Part shown: piece by piece, positions 24,707-35,789 of the stretch
Numbering within the stretch: the stretch's first letter is position 1
How the letters are laid out: each line of letters begins with the position of its first letter
Assembly: GCA_022478985.1 (NCBI GenBank)
Contig: JAKSZP010006615.1
Coordinates: forward strand, 1 to 64,000
Direction: 5' to 3'
Length of the DNA: 64,000 nucleotides
Source: Massospora cicadina
Lineage: Eukaryota > Entomophthoromycota > Entomophthoromycetes > Entomophthorales > Entomophthoraceae
The notes under the pieces: generated by a model
Told to the model about the DNA's origin: nothing
Databases searched by the model: none
What the model saw: the letters and a program-made list of their open reading frames with translations, nothing else
Translations under genes and position numbers: made by a program

Positions 24707-26712
24707 AACTTTTTCATAGAGGCTGCCTTGTTACAAGTGGGCGGAAATGGAGTAGAGCATCCAGTGGTAAATCTTTCAAGCTATGTCCCTAGCAGAGTTA
24801 AACTACGCCGTTTATGATAAAAATTATTGCCAGTGGTTTAGGCGCTAACTTATTGGCATCATCATTTGCATGTCTCATCCCTAACATTTCGCGTACATAC
24901 TGATCATCATGACTTGTTGTACTATGCGCACCTCATATCCCGACCCCATGGCAAACCCACTGGCATGAGACCCTTATTTAATTTGTGTTCTTTTATGAGC
25001 TTATTAAGGGCAAGGAGAATGTTTTGGTAGATGCTTTGAGTTGAAACCCTGCATTATCTCCAGATCCTAAGGAGAAAGAGGTACATAACACCTACTTGAT
25101 GATTACGCTGGGTAAGATTGTGTCCCAACATCCCTCTTTCATGACCCATGGGTCAGTGCTTGCTTCTCTGGAAAATGTGGAGAAATATAGCATGTTTAGA
25201 AAGGTGGTCCTTTAACAGCTTTTGTCAGAAGAATATATTATGTGCCTTGACAAGAGAAAGTTAAATTAGGAAAGATATTACTAGATAGTGCCACATTAAG
25301 GACGAGATGGTGTGGCTTCAATGTGCCTATGGGTTCCCGTTGGACCATTTGCCTAGAAATCATCTGGGACCATCATATGGGATCACCGTTAGTCATCCTG
25401 GGAAGGTGAAGACTAGAGATATTTTTCCATACTTATAATTGGAAGGGGTTAGCCGCGCAGGTTGCCAAGTATTGTAAGGAGTGCCTGGTCTGTAATCAAA
25501 TGAAGCTAAGTCGTCATCCACTCGTAAGGTTGTGGTTCCAGTTCAAAAAGACTGAAGGGCCTTGAACTTTCTTATCAGTGGGATTTTTTGTATAGTTACC
25601 TGAATCTGATGGCTATGATGCCATCATGGTAGTGGTGGACCATTCTACAAAGTTTTTCCCATTTAATCCCTGCAGAACTACAATAACCGCAGCTGAAATT
25701 ACTAGGCTCTTTGTCACTCATGTGTTTGCGCTTCACTGGGTCCCTCAAAAAATTATTAGTGATTGGGGGCCCCAGTTTATCTCTGTATTTTGGGAAGATC
25801 TGGGTAAGACTCTTCAGATTCGCCCCTGCTGAGAAAACTGCCTATCACCCCCAATCAGGTGGGCATTTTGAAAGAGTTACCAGTGCCTGGAACAGTTCCT
25901 GTGGTGTTACACTGCCGTAGACGTCTCAGATTAGGTTTCCCATTTTCCCATGGCCCAATTTAGCTATAACACCACCCAACATGCATCCATAAGTTGTTCC
26001 CCATTCTTCGCTAACTCTGGGTCCAACCCTACCTTCAACATGGAGATCAGCTGTGGTTTCAAAGTGGAAGCAGTGGTGAACTTTGCAAAGACTATCAAGA
26101 AAGTACACAAGGGGTGAACACGAATTTGGATGCAGCTATGCAAGCTTATAAGGAGAATGACGATGGAAAGAGATTTGTAGGTCCTTTGTACAAAGAAGAA
26201 GTTCTTGTGATGCTTGATGCTAGAGATATATTAATAAGCAGCCATGCAAAAAGCGGGAATTAAGAGGATAGGGCCTTACCACGTTGTCATAAAGTTGTCC
26301 CATGCCTCAGACCAGTTGGATCACCCCCTCCCATCATTCTGGATCTACTCCCTCTTTCATGAAAGTAAGCTGACTTTGATTGAGCCCCCCACCAGAGACT
26401 CCAGGGGCTTATCTCATTGATGAGGTTCCATAGTGGAAAGTGGAGGAAATTGTAGACTCACGCTAATTAAGAAGAAGGCTTGAGTACCTGGTATCCTGGA
26501 AGGGATTTGATGCAGCGGAGAACAGTTGGGTACCAGCACATGACTGCACCCATGCTTAAGATCAAATTGAAGCTTACACGAGCGTTTCCCTGAGGCTGCA
26601 GGACCCAAGTCAAAGAAAACCATCGCCACCATGAAGCTTGCCTTTCCCACAAGAACTTTTTCTTGGCAAAAGCCCCTGGAGTGGGGTGGAGCCACAAAGA
26701 ACAAGAGGTTAA
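24707..26712 (+). pseudogene. Element B pol fragment (RNase H to chromodomain)
   Basis: Starts in the middle of RNase H (FFIEAALLQVGGNGVEHP, about 24712) and runs through integrase (MVVVDHSTKFFPF, 25626; IISDWGPQFISVFW, about 25750; HPQSGG, about 25850) to a decayed chromodomain (about 26400-26590) and a polypurine run before an LTR at 26713. The N-terminal half of the element is missing; element A lies at the break. Heavily frameshifted, older than A and D by its number of lesions. Confidence 0.75.
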
Positions 26713-27251
26713 TGTCATAATTAAATGACATAATTGAGGTCACATACTGTAGAGACAAGGCTGGAAGTCAGGCCAAAAAGGTCAAGTTGAAAGGCTCCTT
26801 GCCCTAAAACATACCATGGACTAACTCTGGGTACAGGCAAGATATGCTCAAGTTCCGTTGGAGATGTGCGTTGCCCAGCCCTGCATACAGCCAGGGCGCT
26901 AAAATGTACCATCCACATTATCAAGACAGATGGATTTTTACAGTTGCTTAGGTCAGGGTTGTTACCCTGTTCTATCTACAATACTGTCAAATCTGAACAA
27001 ATTTAGCTGCAAGTAATAATCCAAGTTTGGACCATCTCAAGCCTCAGCTCCATCTTGGATGATAGCATGCGCTTTCTTAGTTTGTTTAGGCTTAGCACCA
27101 CTCCCATAGATTGATGACTTTTTTCCCATTGGTTATTTATGATTTCATGAGACCAACTTTCCCTATTAGTTGACTTCTTAATAAAATTTCTCATTATTTT
27201 AACATTTTTTACATGGGATTTTGGGCAAAACTGTTCATAAGTCTCCTCAAG
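26713..27251 (+). repeat. 3' LTR of element B, left part
   Basis: Starts TGTCATAATTAAATGACA, the same palindromic tip as the other LTRs. It runs to TCTCCTCAAG at 27251, where element C interrupts it, and resumes at 33265. The interrupted sequence is the conserved hairpin of the LTR (CTCC-TCAAG-GAG). Confidence 0.8.
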
Positions 27252-28139
27252 TATAAGGAAAATGTCTTTAACTCTCCTATTTCCAGAGAGGTGTTGGATG
27301 CACCTCAACATCACCAGGGAACCAGTCATTAGTATGATTGTAAACAGAGCACCGTGAAAGGTGCTGGAGTTAAACTAACTTAGGGTAAGGGTGTACAACG
27401 AGGTATATAGTAATTGATAGCAAATAAACAACAATACTTGAGTGGACCCCAAAGGGGAGTCCATACCCAAGCCGAGATCTGTGTTGGACTGCTTGGGTTC
27501 CTCAGTCTGGAGGGTACCAGAGAGGCCCAGCGGTGCACAAGATATAGTAGTATTTTTGTAGAATGAAATGGCCACAATTGTTAGAGACCTCCTTGAGTAG
27601 GTCCGTGCACAGGTTAGCCTAAGGAACTATATTACAAAACGTAAACTAATGGGGAATTTATTAATAGGAAATTGACCAATGAGTAAATTTGGTCACATTG
27701 AAACATACTTAAGCAATGGGGTAAGTCATCAATTAGCAGAAGTGGTGCTAAGGCTAAGTGCAACAATAGGTGCACACTACCATTGGCCAGGGTCCTGTAA
27801 CTCAAAATTGACTAAACTAAAGTTATGTATTGTAATTGGACTTGACCCAATCTGGCAATTTTAAAATTGGAACGGGCTTTGAACCCCTGTTCCTCTATCT
27901 ACTGTAACAAACTATCAGGATTGAGAACATAGCTGGTGCATTTTAACACCCTGACTGTAACTCCAGGCTAAGCATCACGCACATTCCCAGAACTAACCTG
28001 AGCATATCTTGCCTGTACCCAGCGTTATACCAGGGTATGTTTAAGGTCAGTAAGGCCTGCCAATTTACCTTTTTGGACTCCTGACATGCATCCTTGTCCT
28101 TTTTATCCGTGCTCTCAATTATGTCATGGGTCTATGACA
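27252..28139 (-). repeat. 3' LTR of element C
   Basis: On the minus strand it starts TGTCATAGACCCATGACA at 28139 and ends near 27252 (GACATTTTCCTTATA, a decayed form of the usual terminus). Contains ATTGGTCAATT, a near match to the complement of the primer-binding site. Confidence 0.75.
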
Positions 28140-31100
28140 TTACCCTCTTATTCTTTTGAGGTTTCATCCCCCCTCCAGGGGCTTTTTCAAAGAAAAAGTT
28201 TGTGTTGGCTGAGGCTAGCTTCATGCAGCGATGATGTGCTGCAACTTGGATCCTGCAGCCTCGGGGAAACTCTAATGAAAAACATCAATCAGATTTTGGG
28301 CATAGGCACAGTTGCACGCTGATATCCAACTGTTTTCTGTTGTGTCAAATCCCTTCCAGGATACTAGTTACTCAAGCCTTCTCCTTAAACTGTGGAAGGC
28401 TATGATCTCCTCCACTTCCCACTCTGGTGCCCATCGATAAGATAAGCTTCTGAAGCCTCTGGTGTGTACCTTGAACATTTTCAGCTTGCTTTATGAAAGA
28501 TTGCAAAGATCTGAAATAAGGGGTGAAGATTAGTTGGTATGAGTCATGGCCCACCTTTCTGATAAAGCGGTAAGGCTCAATCTTCTTCAGTCTTAGCTTT
28601 TTGCATGGTTGCTTGATAAAGATGTTTTGAACATCAAGTTTCACAAGGTCCCCTTCTTTGTACTCAGGATCTACTTGTCTCTTTCCATCGTCATTCTCCT
28701 TATAAACTTGCACTGCTGCCTCAAAATTTGTGGAAAACCCTGGTGGACTTTCTTGATAGTCTTAGCAAAGTCCACACTGCTTCAACTTTGGATCCACATC
28801 TGGGCTCCATATTGAAGGCAGGGTTAAATCCATGGTTGGCAAAGAATGGGGAACAACCAATAGACGCATGTTGAGTGTTTTTGTAGCTAAACTGGGCCAT
28901 GGGAAGGTGAGAAGCCCAATATGAATGGTCCGCAGCAGTGTAACACCACAGGAACTGTTCCAAGCACTGGTTTACTCATTCCTTCTGCCCATCTGATTGG
29001 GAATGATAGGCAGTTGAATGGTATGGATGAATCTGAAGAGTCACACAAACTCTTCCCAAAAAACAGAGGTAAACTGGGGCCTACAATCACTAATTATTTC
29101 CTTGGGCACCCCATGAAGGTCAAACACCTGAGATACAAAGACATAACCATCTCTTCCATGGTTACCATAGTTCTGCAGGGAATAAAGTGGGTAAACTTTA
29201 TAAAATGGTCCACCACTACAATGATAGCATAAAAGCCATCAGATGCAGGTAACTCTGACAATGAAATCCGCAAATAAGGAAGTTCGAGGCCCTTCCACCC
29301 TTTGAACTGGATCAGCAACCCCATGAGGGGCTGGCGATTTAGTTTTATTTGGTTGCAGACCAGGCACTCCTTACTATAGTGGCAAACTGTGCAGCTAAAC
29401 CCTTTCAATTATAAGTGCAGAGAATTAAAACTAGAGTCATCGCCTTCCCAGGATGTTAACAGTGATCCTATCATGATGGTCCCAAATGATTTTCAAGCAA
29501 AGTGGTCCAGCAGAAACCCATAGGCACCCCTAAAACCACACATCACATCCTTTATGTGTCACCCTCTAGTGTATCTTCCTAATTTAATTTGCTCTTGGTG
29601 AGGACCATAGTATATTCTGGTAAGAAGGGCTTTGAAAGAACCACCTTAATTAACTTAACATATTCCTCTGAATTTTCTAGAGGAGCAAGCGCAAGCCCAT
29701 GGCCAAGGGAGAGGGATGTTGGGACACAATCTTACCTAGTGGAATCATCAAGTGGGTGTTGTGAACCTCTTCCTCCTTTGAATCAGGAGCCAATGCAGGG
29801 TTTTAGCTCAAAACATCCGCCAAACCATTCTTCTGGCCCTTTATAAACTCATAATAAAACACAAATTGGGCCAGAGTCTCATGCCAGCGGGTTTGCCATG
29901 GAGTCAGGACATGAGGTGTGCAGTAGTACAACAAGGCACGGTAATCTGTACATATGCATAAGAGTTAGGATAAGCCATGCAAGTGATGACGCCAGAAAGT
30001 CAGCGCATCAACCACTGCCAGAAACTTTTTGTCATAAGCGGCATAGTTTAACTCAGGTAGATACATCTTCCTGAAAAATATCCCCCAGATGATATATTCA
30101 ATCTCCGTCCACTTGTAACAGGGCAGCTACTATGGTGAAGTTGGAAACATCAGAAGCCACAATAAACTCCTTTTGGGATCTACATGGTAAAGGATAGACG
30201 TGGAAAACAGGGTAAATTTTACTGCTTGGAAGGCATCCTGCAAAATTGGGAACCACACAAGCACTTTTGCCCCACTTGCCTTATACAAGGGTGCCACCAC
30301 CTCAGAAAGATTTGGTGTGAGTTTCTTAAGGAACGTACACGTCCCAAAAAAGCTCCTCAATTCCTTGGCTGAAGTTGGGTGAACCACTTATAAATAGCCT
30401 TTTCCTTGACTGGAGTTATTATGTGTCCTTGGGCAAACACAACGTTTCCAGGAAGGTGACCTAGGACTTAAAGATCTCATACTTACTGATTTTTAGCGTA
30501 AGGTTGGCTGCCCTTAAACTCTCCAATACTTGCCGCAGGTGTGTAGCATGGAACCTTGATCAGGAGAAAACACCAGAATATCATCCATGTAAGCCACCGC
30601 GCACACACTCAGCAGGTTTTCCAAGGCCACATCTATACGGCGTTGAAAGATAGCTGGGGCGTTTTTCAGCCCAAAGGGCATAACCCAAAACTTAAAAAAT
30701 TTCTTTTTGGGTGCAAACGCAGTTAGCCACTCCTGGCCCTTCTTAATCATGATCTGATTGAGAGCATTTAGGCAATCCAGTTTGGAGAAGTCTTTTGCCT
30801 TCTCCATATAGCAAGAAATCTGAGAATCCAATGGGATGGTATGAAAGTCTGGTACATTGACGTTGTTGAGATTCCCATAATCTACACACAGGTGTAAGGT
30901 ACCATCTGCTTCTCCACAAAGAGAATTGAGGAGGATACTGGAGAGTTATGCTGAAATGTTGCGCCTTTAGATAACAGATCTTTAACTCACACATTTAAGG
31001 CTTCCTTCCATACAGTCAAAGGATAAATGGGATAAGATATATGCACCAGATCAATGGTGAGCTTGAACTTGCAATCAAACTCTAAATGTGCTGGTAGTAC

Positions 31101-32150
31101 ATTAGCTGAAGCCGCATCAAATAAAGATTCCAGTCCCTCCAGACAGAAAGGTAAGTGCCCCAAAGAGGGCTTCAGCAACGTAGCAAGACTTAGTGTATAA
31201 ACCTTGGGCCATTGAGGCAAATCACCCTGAGAGTTAGCCTCAGACAAGGGGATAACTAATATATGACCATTTTTAAAGGTTAAGCACAAGGTGTTGTCTT
31301 TCAAGTTGGTTCTGATGTCAAGTTTTGCCACCACTCTAATCTTAAAATAATGGGGTATAAGATGTTTTAATAGCTTGCAATCGGTCATACAAATGATATT
31401 TGCTAACTTAATAATCCACTAACCCCCAAAACCTTCAACGTGGGAATACCTTAAGAACCTCCCCTAACCATACCACCTGTAAAGTAATTTAACTCAAGGT
31501 AGTCTGCTAGGTCTTGGCCAATAAAATTCTCAAAAGCTACTGTATCATCCAAAATGATTATGCTGACTTTCCTTAAAATGGGATGAAAGGGTAGCAGTCA
31601 ACAAATAAAATCCAAAATGGTCTTTATTCAAAGCAGAGAACAATAACACCTCATCAGAAAAGTCTTCCCCAGGCATAAGCATGCCTCCATGGTATGTTTT
31701 TGCATCATAAAATATATAGGGATAATGGAAACTCTTATTACTTTAGGCTGCATATCCCAACATATCTTCAGCAGGTGCATAAACATCTTTATATTGCAAA
31801 AGTAACTCCTTTTTCACCGCCTGTGTTCTGCGGATTATAGTAGAGGTCAAGCAGGGGTTCTCTGGGGTGATCTGGTTTACTAAAATGGGTAATAGATTAG
31901 AGCTACAAGAGATAATATTTGGCTCATTTTTATATAAGTAATTAACGTTATAAAACACATTTTGAGCCTTGAATGGCCCCATACTTAATCTGGTGATGGG
32001 TTGTGCATTGTTATCCAATGTCATCACCACTAGGCCCTTTGTCAATAATCCTGCCTGCACCATCCAAATGTGGTGTTAAGAAAGATAAATTTTAATAAAA
32101 TGTTTTTTGTAATTTCAGGGGAAAGCCAGAGAATCACAACATCCAGATCA
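28140..32150 (-). pseudogene. Element C gag-like/pol polyprotein, broken
   Basis: Minus-strand order: gag-like ORF (31743-32063; LSMGPFKAQNVFYN), decayed protease (LDDTVAFENFIG, about 31535-31560), RT N-terminal part (30987-31388), RT palm with intact YMDD (VAYMDDILVFSPDQ, in 30514-30831), RNase H entry (LRSFFGTCTFLKKLTP, 30130-30387), integrase zinc finger and core (YSKECLVCNQIKLNRQ, AIIVVVDHFIKFTHF, 29094-29408), integrase C-terminus (28372-28713). A chromodomain would fall at 28150-28450 but is largely destroyed. The RT catalytic box survives, but the frame does not. Confidence 0.8.
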
Positions 32151-32355
32151 TGAAACATCCAAATTCCTCAGGTACAAGCAAAAAGGATGGGCACTTACCA
32201 GTTGGAGGTATCAAGAATAACGCTAAGATGCACCAACTATCAGCAAACAAGAAAATGGTGGCAAGCCCCATTGAGCTGCGTCAAATGGCAGGTGCACCTA
32301 ATTTGCACTCAGCAAAAGCCCCACATGTATAATTCTAGTGCATGTAAAATAAAGT

Positions 32356-32369
32356 GGTTGGTCAACTAA
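32356..32369 (-). promoter_or_regulatory. Primer-binding site of element C
   Basis: On the minus strand TTAGTTGACCAACC directly after the 5' LTR. Its complement GTTGGTCAAC matches GTTAGTCAAC in the LTR (32795-32804) at nine of ten bases. Confidence 0.55.
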
Positions 32370-33264
32370 TGTAAGAAGAGTGTCTGTAACTCTCACATCC
32401 TTAGAGGTGGTGCAGGATGCACCGTCACACTTTCAGGGAACCAGTCATTCATATGAAGGTAAACAGAGCACCGCAGAAGATGCTGGAGCCAAAGCAACCC
32501 AGGGCAAGGGTGTACAATGCAGTATATGGTAATTGATAGCAAAATAAACAAAAATTCTTGGGTGGACCCCAAAGGGGAGTCCATAACCAAGCGGAGATTA
32601 GTGCTGGAGTGCTTGGGTGCCTCAGTCTGGAGGGGACCAGGATGGACCAGCAGTGATGCACCAGATATGATAGATATTTTTGTAAAAATGAAATGACTAC
32701 CATTGTTAGAGACCTCCCTAAGAAGGTCCACATACAGGTTTGCCCAAGGAACTTTATTAAAAAATGTAAACTAAAAAGAAATTTATTAATCGGATGTTGA
32801 CTAACAAGAAAAGTTGATCTCATTAAAAACATACTTAAGCAATGGGGTAAGTCATCAATTAGCAGAAGTGGTGCTAAGCCTAAGTGCACCAATAGGTGCA
32901 CGCTACCATTGGCCAGGGTCCTGTAACTCAAAATTGACCGAACTCAAGTTATAGATAGTAATTATACTCAACTAATCTGGTAATATTAAAAACTGGAATG
33001 GTCTTTGAACCCTGTCCCTCCAGAAACTGTAACAAACCATTAGTATTGAGAACGTAGCTGGTACATTTTAATGCTCTGGCTTTAACTCCAGGATGAGCAT
33101 CATGCACATTCCCAGGACCAACCTGGCATATTTTGCCTGTACCCAGCGTTAATTCAGGGTATGTTTAAGGTCAGGGAGGCCTGCCAATTTAACCTTTTTA
33201 GCCTCCTAACATGCAGCTTTGTCCTTGCAATACATGTCCTCAATTATGTCATGGAGCCATGACA
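32370..33264 (-). repeat. 5' LTR of element C
   Basis: On the minus strand starts TGTCATGGCTCCATGACA (tip palindrome with a changed but still paired stem) at 33264, and ends CTTCTTACA at 32370. Matches the left LTR over its whole length with many substitutions. Confidence 0.8.
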
Positions 33265-33612
33265 TCAAGGAGAGCTCCACCAATATAGGGCACTCTATTT
33301 TAATAAAGCTAATGGCAGAATCAGATGCACAACTGGACTGTTCTGGTTCCCTCCAGATCGAGGCACCCAAGCACCCCAACACTGATCTGCACTTGATTAT
33401 GGACTCCAACTTGGGGCATAACCAAGTTATAATGTTTATATGTTATCTTGTTGTCAACTCTGTGTTGTATACCCTATCCCTGGGTCCCCTGTGCTCTGGC
33501 ACCTTCCATGGTTCCTTGTTTCCAACCCTACTAGTGACTAGTTCCCTTATGGTGTGGCTGTGTATCCTGCACCATCTCTCTAAGAATGAGAGTGTTATAG
33601 ACACGCTCTTGA
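33265..33612 (+). repeat. 3' LTR of element B, right part, with TSD of C
   Basis: Begins with TCAAG, the second copy of the element C duplication, then continues the LTR (GGCACCCAAGCACCCCAACA, corresponding to GAGGCACCAAAACCC in element A) to the typical terminus GTGTTATAGACACGCTCTTGAC. It ends without a clean CA. Confidence 0.8.
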
Positions 33613-33829
33613 CTTAAACTTATTGATAACCAACTACCAATATGATAACTAAAATAATCAATAAAAATCATCTGGCAGTTTATAAATTCAATCAAAGCTG
33701 ATAGATTAGCTAGTTGCTTTTATAACTAATATTAAATACCTATGCTTATTATAAAATGACAGGTCAGAAGAGTGATATATGCATGGAGGCCTTAATTATA
33801 AATTTATGTTTATAAGTACTTAATAAAAA

Positions 33830-34152
33830 AGTTTTACTAACTGACTGACATATTGACTGACCAAAAGACATCTGAAACCTTTGAGTCTGATAGGTTCATT
33901 CTAATTTAGGTGAGTGGATGGTAATTGGCAAATTTATTGAATAACTCACCAAATTGCTCTCTAAATCTAATAAACAAGTATGATAAGTTCAATCTATTTA
34001 GGTAAGTGGGTGAGACTTGACATTTATCAAATAAACATCAAATTGCTCACCTAAATTAGTATCTACTTAATCTACTTAATAAAATTCATTCACTGATGTA
34101 ATGACTGAATGACATCTAAAAACCTTTAAGTCTGATAGGTTCTATCTATTTA
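33830..34152 (+). repeat. Short repetitive element Y, left half
   Basis: Degenerate units built on CTGATAGGTTC, YYTATTTAGGTGAGTG and ATTGGCAAAT, plus two copies of a GACTGAATGACATCT-type block (33850-33890 and 34095-34120). The right half lies at 40119-40405 beyond element D, so D split it. The same units occur reversed at 53060-53470. Non-coding. Confidence 0.6.
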
Positions 34153-35007
34153 TGATATGTGAACATGACATAATAGTGGGGGTCAACCCCAAAGACAAGG
34201 CTGGGCGCCAAGAGGCCCAAAGGGTGAAGTTGCAGGCCCTTCCTGACCTGAGAAGCACCCTGGACCAACGCTGGGTTCAGGCAAAATATGCCCAGGTTGG
34301 GACCAGTGGTGCACCAAATGCCCAGCCCCTGATGACAAGCCAGGTGTTAAAACGAATGATATACCAAATGAACGCAGATAGTTCAATTTGGTTTATCAAG
34401 GAGCGGGGTTTCAAAACATGTTCCATTTTCAAAATAACGTGCTTGGGTCAGATTCAACTTCAATTGATAGCTCAAGTGAAGTTGGTTTTGGTCTATTCAA
34501 CCAATTTGGATGGCAGTGTCACCCTATTGGTGAGTCGGTGCTTGGCCCACTGCAGCATTAACCTTATTTCCCCAGTCAAGTTTATATACGTTTTCCCTGA
34601 CCAACAGTCCTTGTTGGTCAACTCCCAAATAAACCTATACCCCATTTTAAAGTCATTTTTATTTTATGATATTCAGAACGCTCCTGTGCGCAAATCTCTT
34701 CAAGGAGGTCTCACGTTCCATTACACTTGCCATTGCAAGTACCATTCTGCTCTCCCCTCATGCACCATTTGTCCGCCCAGGATCCCTCCAACCTGGGCCG
34801 CCAAACCCCATCTGATATGTACACCGTGTCACCCTTGTATGGGTTTTTATTATAAAATTTGCAATTTTATGCCTCAGCGGTTATTGCTCCAGCACCCTCT
34901 GCTGGGCTCTAATACCTCTGGCACTAGCGGTTAGTTCCCTGACATTGGGCCTATGCACTGAGCACCGCCACACTGGGAACTGGAGAGTTATAGACACTCT
35001 CCTAACA
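34153..35007 (+). repeat. 5' LTR of element D
   Basis: Starts TGATATGTGAACATGACA (tip palindrome partly mutated), ends GACACTCTCCTAACA. Contains GTTGGTCAACT near 34613, one mismatch from the complement of the primer-binding site, and the R-region hairpin near 34700. An open frame at 34152-34934 is an accidental run through LTR sequence. Confidence 0.85.
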
Positions 35008-35021
35008 TTAGTCGACCAACC
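35008..35021 (+). promoter_or_regulatory. Primer-binding site of element D
   Basis: TTAGTCGACCAACC directly after the LTR. AGTCGACCAAC (35010-35020) is the exact 11-nt reverse complement of GTTGGTCGACT in the 3' LTR (39728-39738), which lies about 30 nt after a TATA-like box. This is the arrangement expected of self-priming. Confidence 0.7.
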
Positions 35022-35289
35022 TATTTCTCTTATGTGCACAAACTTTTTCCATGTGAAACTTTACTGAAGTGGAAACATAGGCCGTCAACTGTGGACCCCA
35101 GCTGTCATTAGCCACACCACTGTTTCCTCTTTTTCCTGAAGGTTGGAGCAACTTGACGTTATCTTGGTTGGCTCTAACTGGAGAGTATCCACCCTTCATG
35201 TTCATACCCGGTGGATTCAGATTTTTTAATGTCCAAAAGTCATGATTCCCTGACCTTCTGCCAAATTTATTAAATTTCATCTTGATAAA

Positions 35290-35760
35290 CAAATTTCCAT
35301 TGCCAGCGCATTCAGACGATGCCAGCGGAATTGGTGCAGATGGGCCTGGGGGTGTTGGCCTTGGATAATATTGGGCATTCCATTGTGGCTCCAGGGATGG
35401 GGTCATTCACATCTAAAGATGCGTTTTATAACAAAACCCTGGACTCTATCTCTGAACCGTTTATTTGTTCATATGGCCTGGATGAGGACCCTATTCCAGT
35501 GTATCAGATTACCCCTATGAACCCACGGTTGACCTCTACCATGAACTGGCACACTCAGGAGTGGAGAAGGAACTTCAGTTTAAACATGATCAAGTATATG
35601 CACTTGCAGAAGGCATGGTGGGGTATGTGGCCTCAGTAATAAGAGTGGCCAAATATCCCACCCCCTTTTTAACTCCAACACCAATTCAGTTTACAGGCTT
35701 GAGCCAAAATTTGTTATGTTTGGTGAAATGTTGTCCTTGTCTTCCATAAATAAAGATCAT
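35290..35760 (+). pseudogene. Element D short gag-like ORF
   Basis: Two frames (35319-35639 and 35561-35749) join by one frameshift into about 140 residues between a 300-bp leader and the protease. Conserved with A and C: a core GLGVLALDN, FTSKDAFYN, DEDPIPVYQITP, HDQVYALAEGMVGYVAS. No CCHC zinc knuckle and no recognisable capsid fold. A possible 3' splice site (GCGCATTCAG at 35300-35310; a CACATTTAG at the same place in A) precedes it, so a small upstream exon is possible. It may be a highly reduced gag or another protein; I cannot say which. Confidence 0.45.
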
Positions 35761-35789
35761 TCTGGGTATTTTCTACTGACTGCCACCCT

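Larger units (their letters stand above)
27252..33264 (-). mobile_element. Ty3 chromodomain element C, nested in B
   Basis: A 6.0-kb element in minus orientation with two LTRs (27252-28139 and 32370-33264) and a 5-bp duplication TCAAG (27247-27251 and 33265-33269). The flanks join into one LTR of element B. Gene order on the minus strand: short gag-like ORF, protease, RT, RNase H, integrase. The two LTRs are clearly diverged, so it is old. All frames are broken. Confidence 0.88.

Noticed and set aside
18630..33264. Repeat-induced point mutation as the cause of decay
   Set aside because: Differences between copies include transversions and many indels, and I could not show a C-to-T bias in a fixed dinucleotide context by eye. 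A count on an alignment would decide.
34152..34934. A 260-codon host gene
   Set aside because: It lies entirely within the 5' LTR of element D. The homologous 3' LTR has stops in this frame.
35008..35406. A minus-strand gene in element D
   Set aside because: A 132-codon frame antisense to the leader and gag-like region; the sense strand is conserved in A and C and the antisense frame is not.
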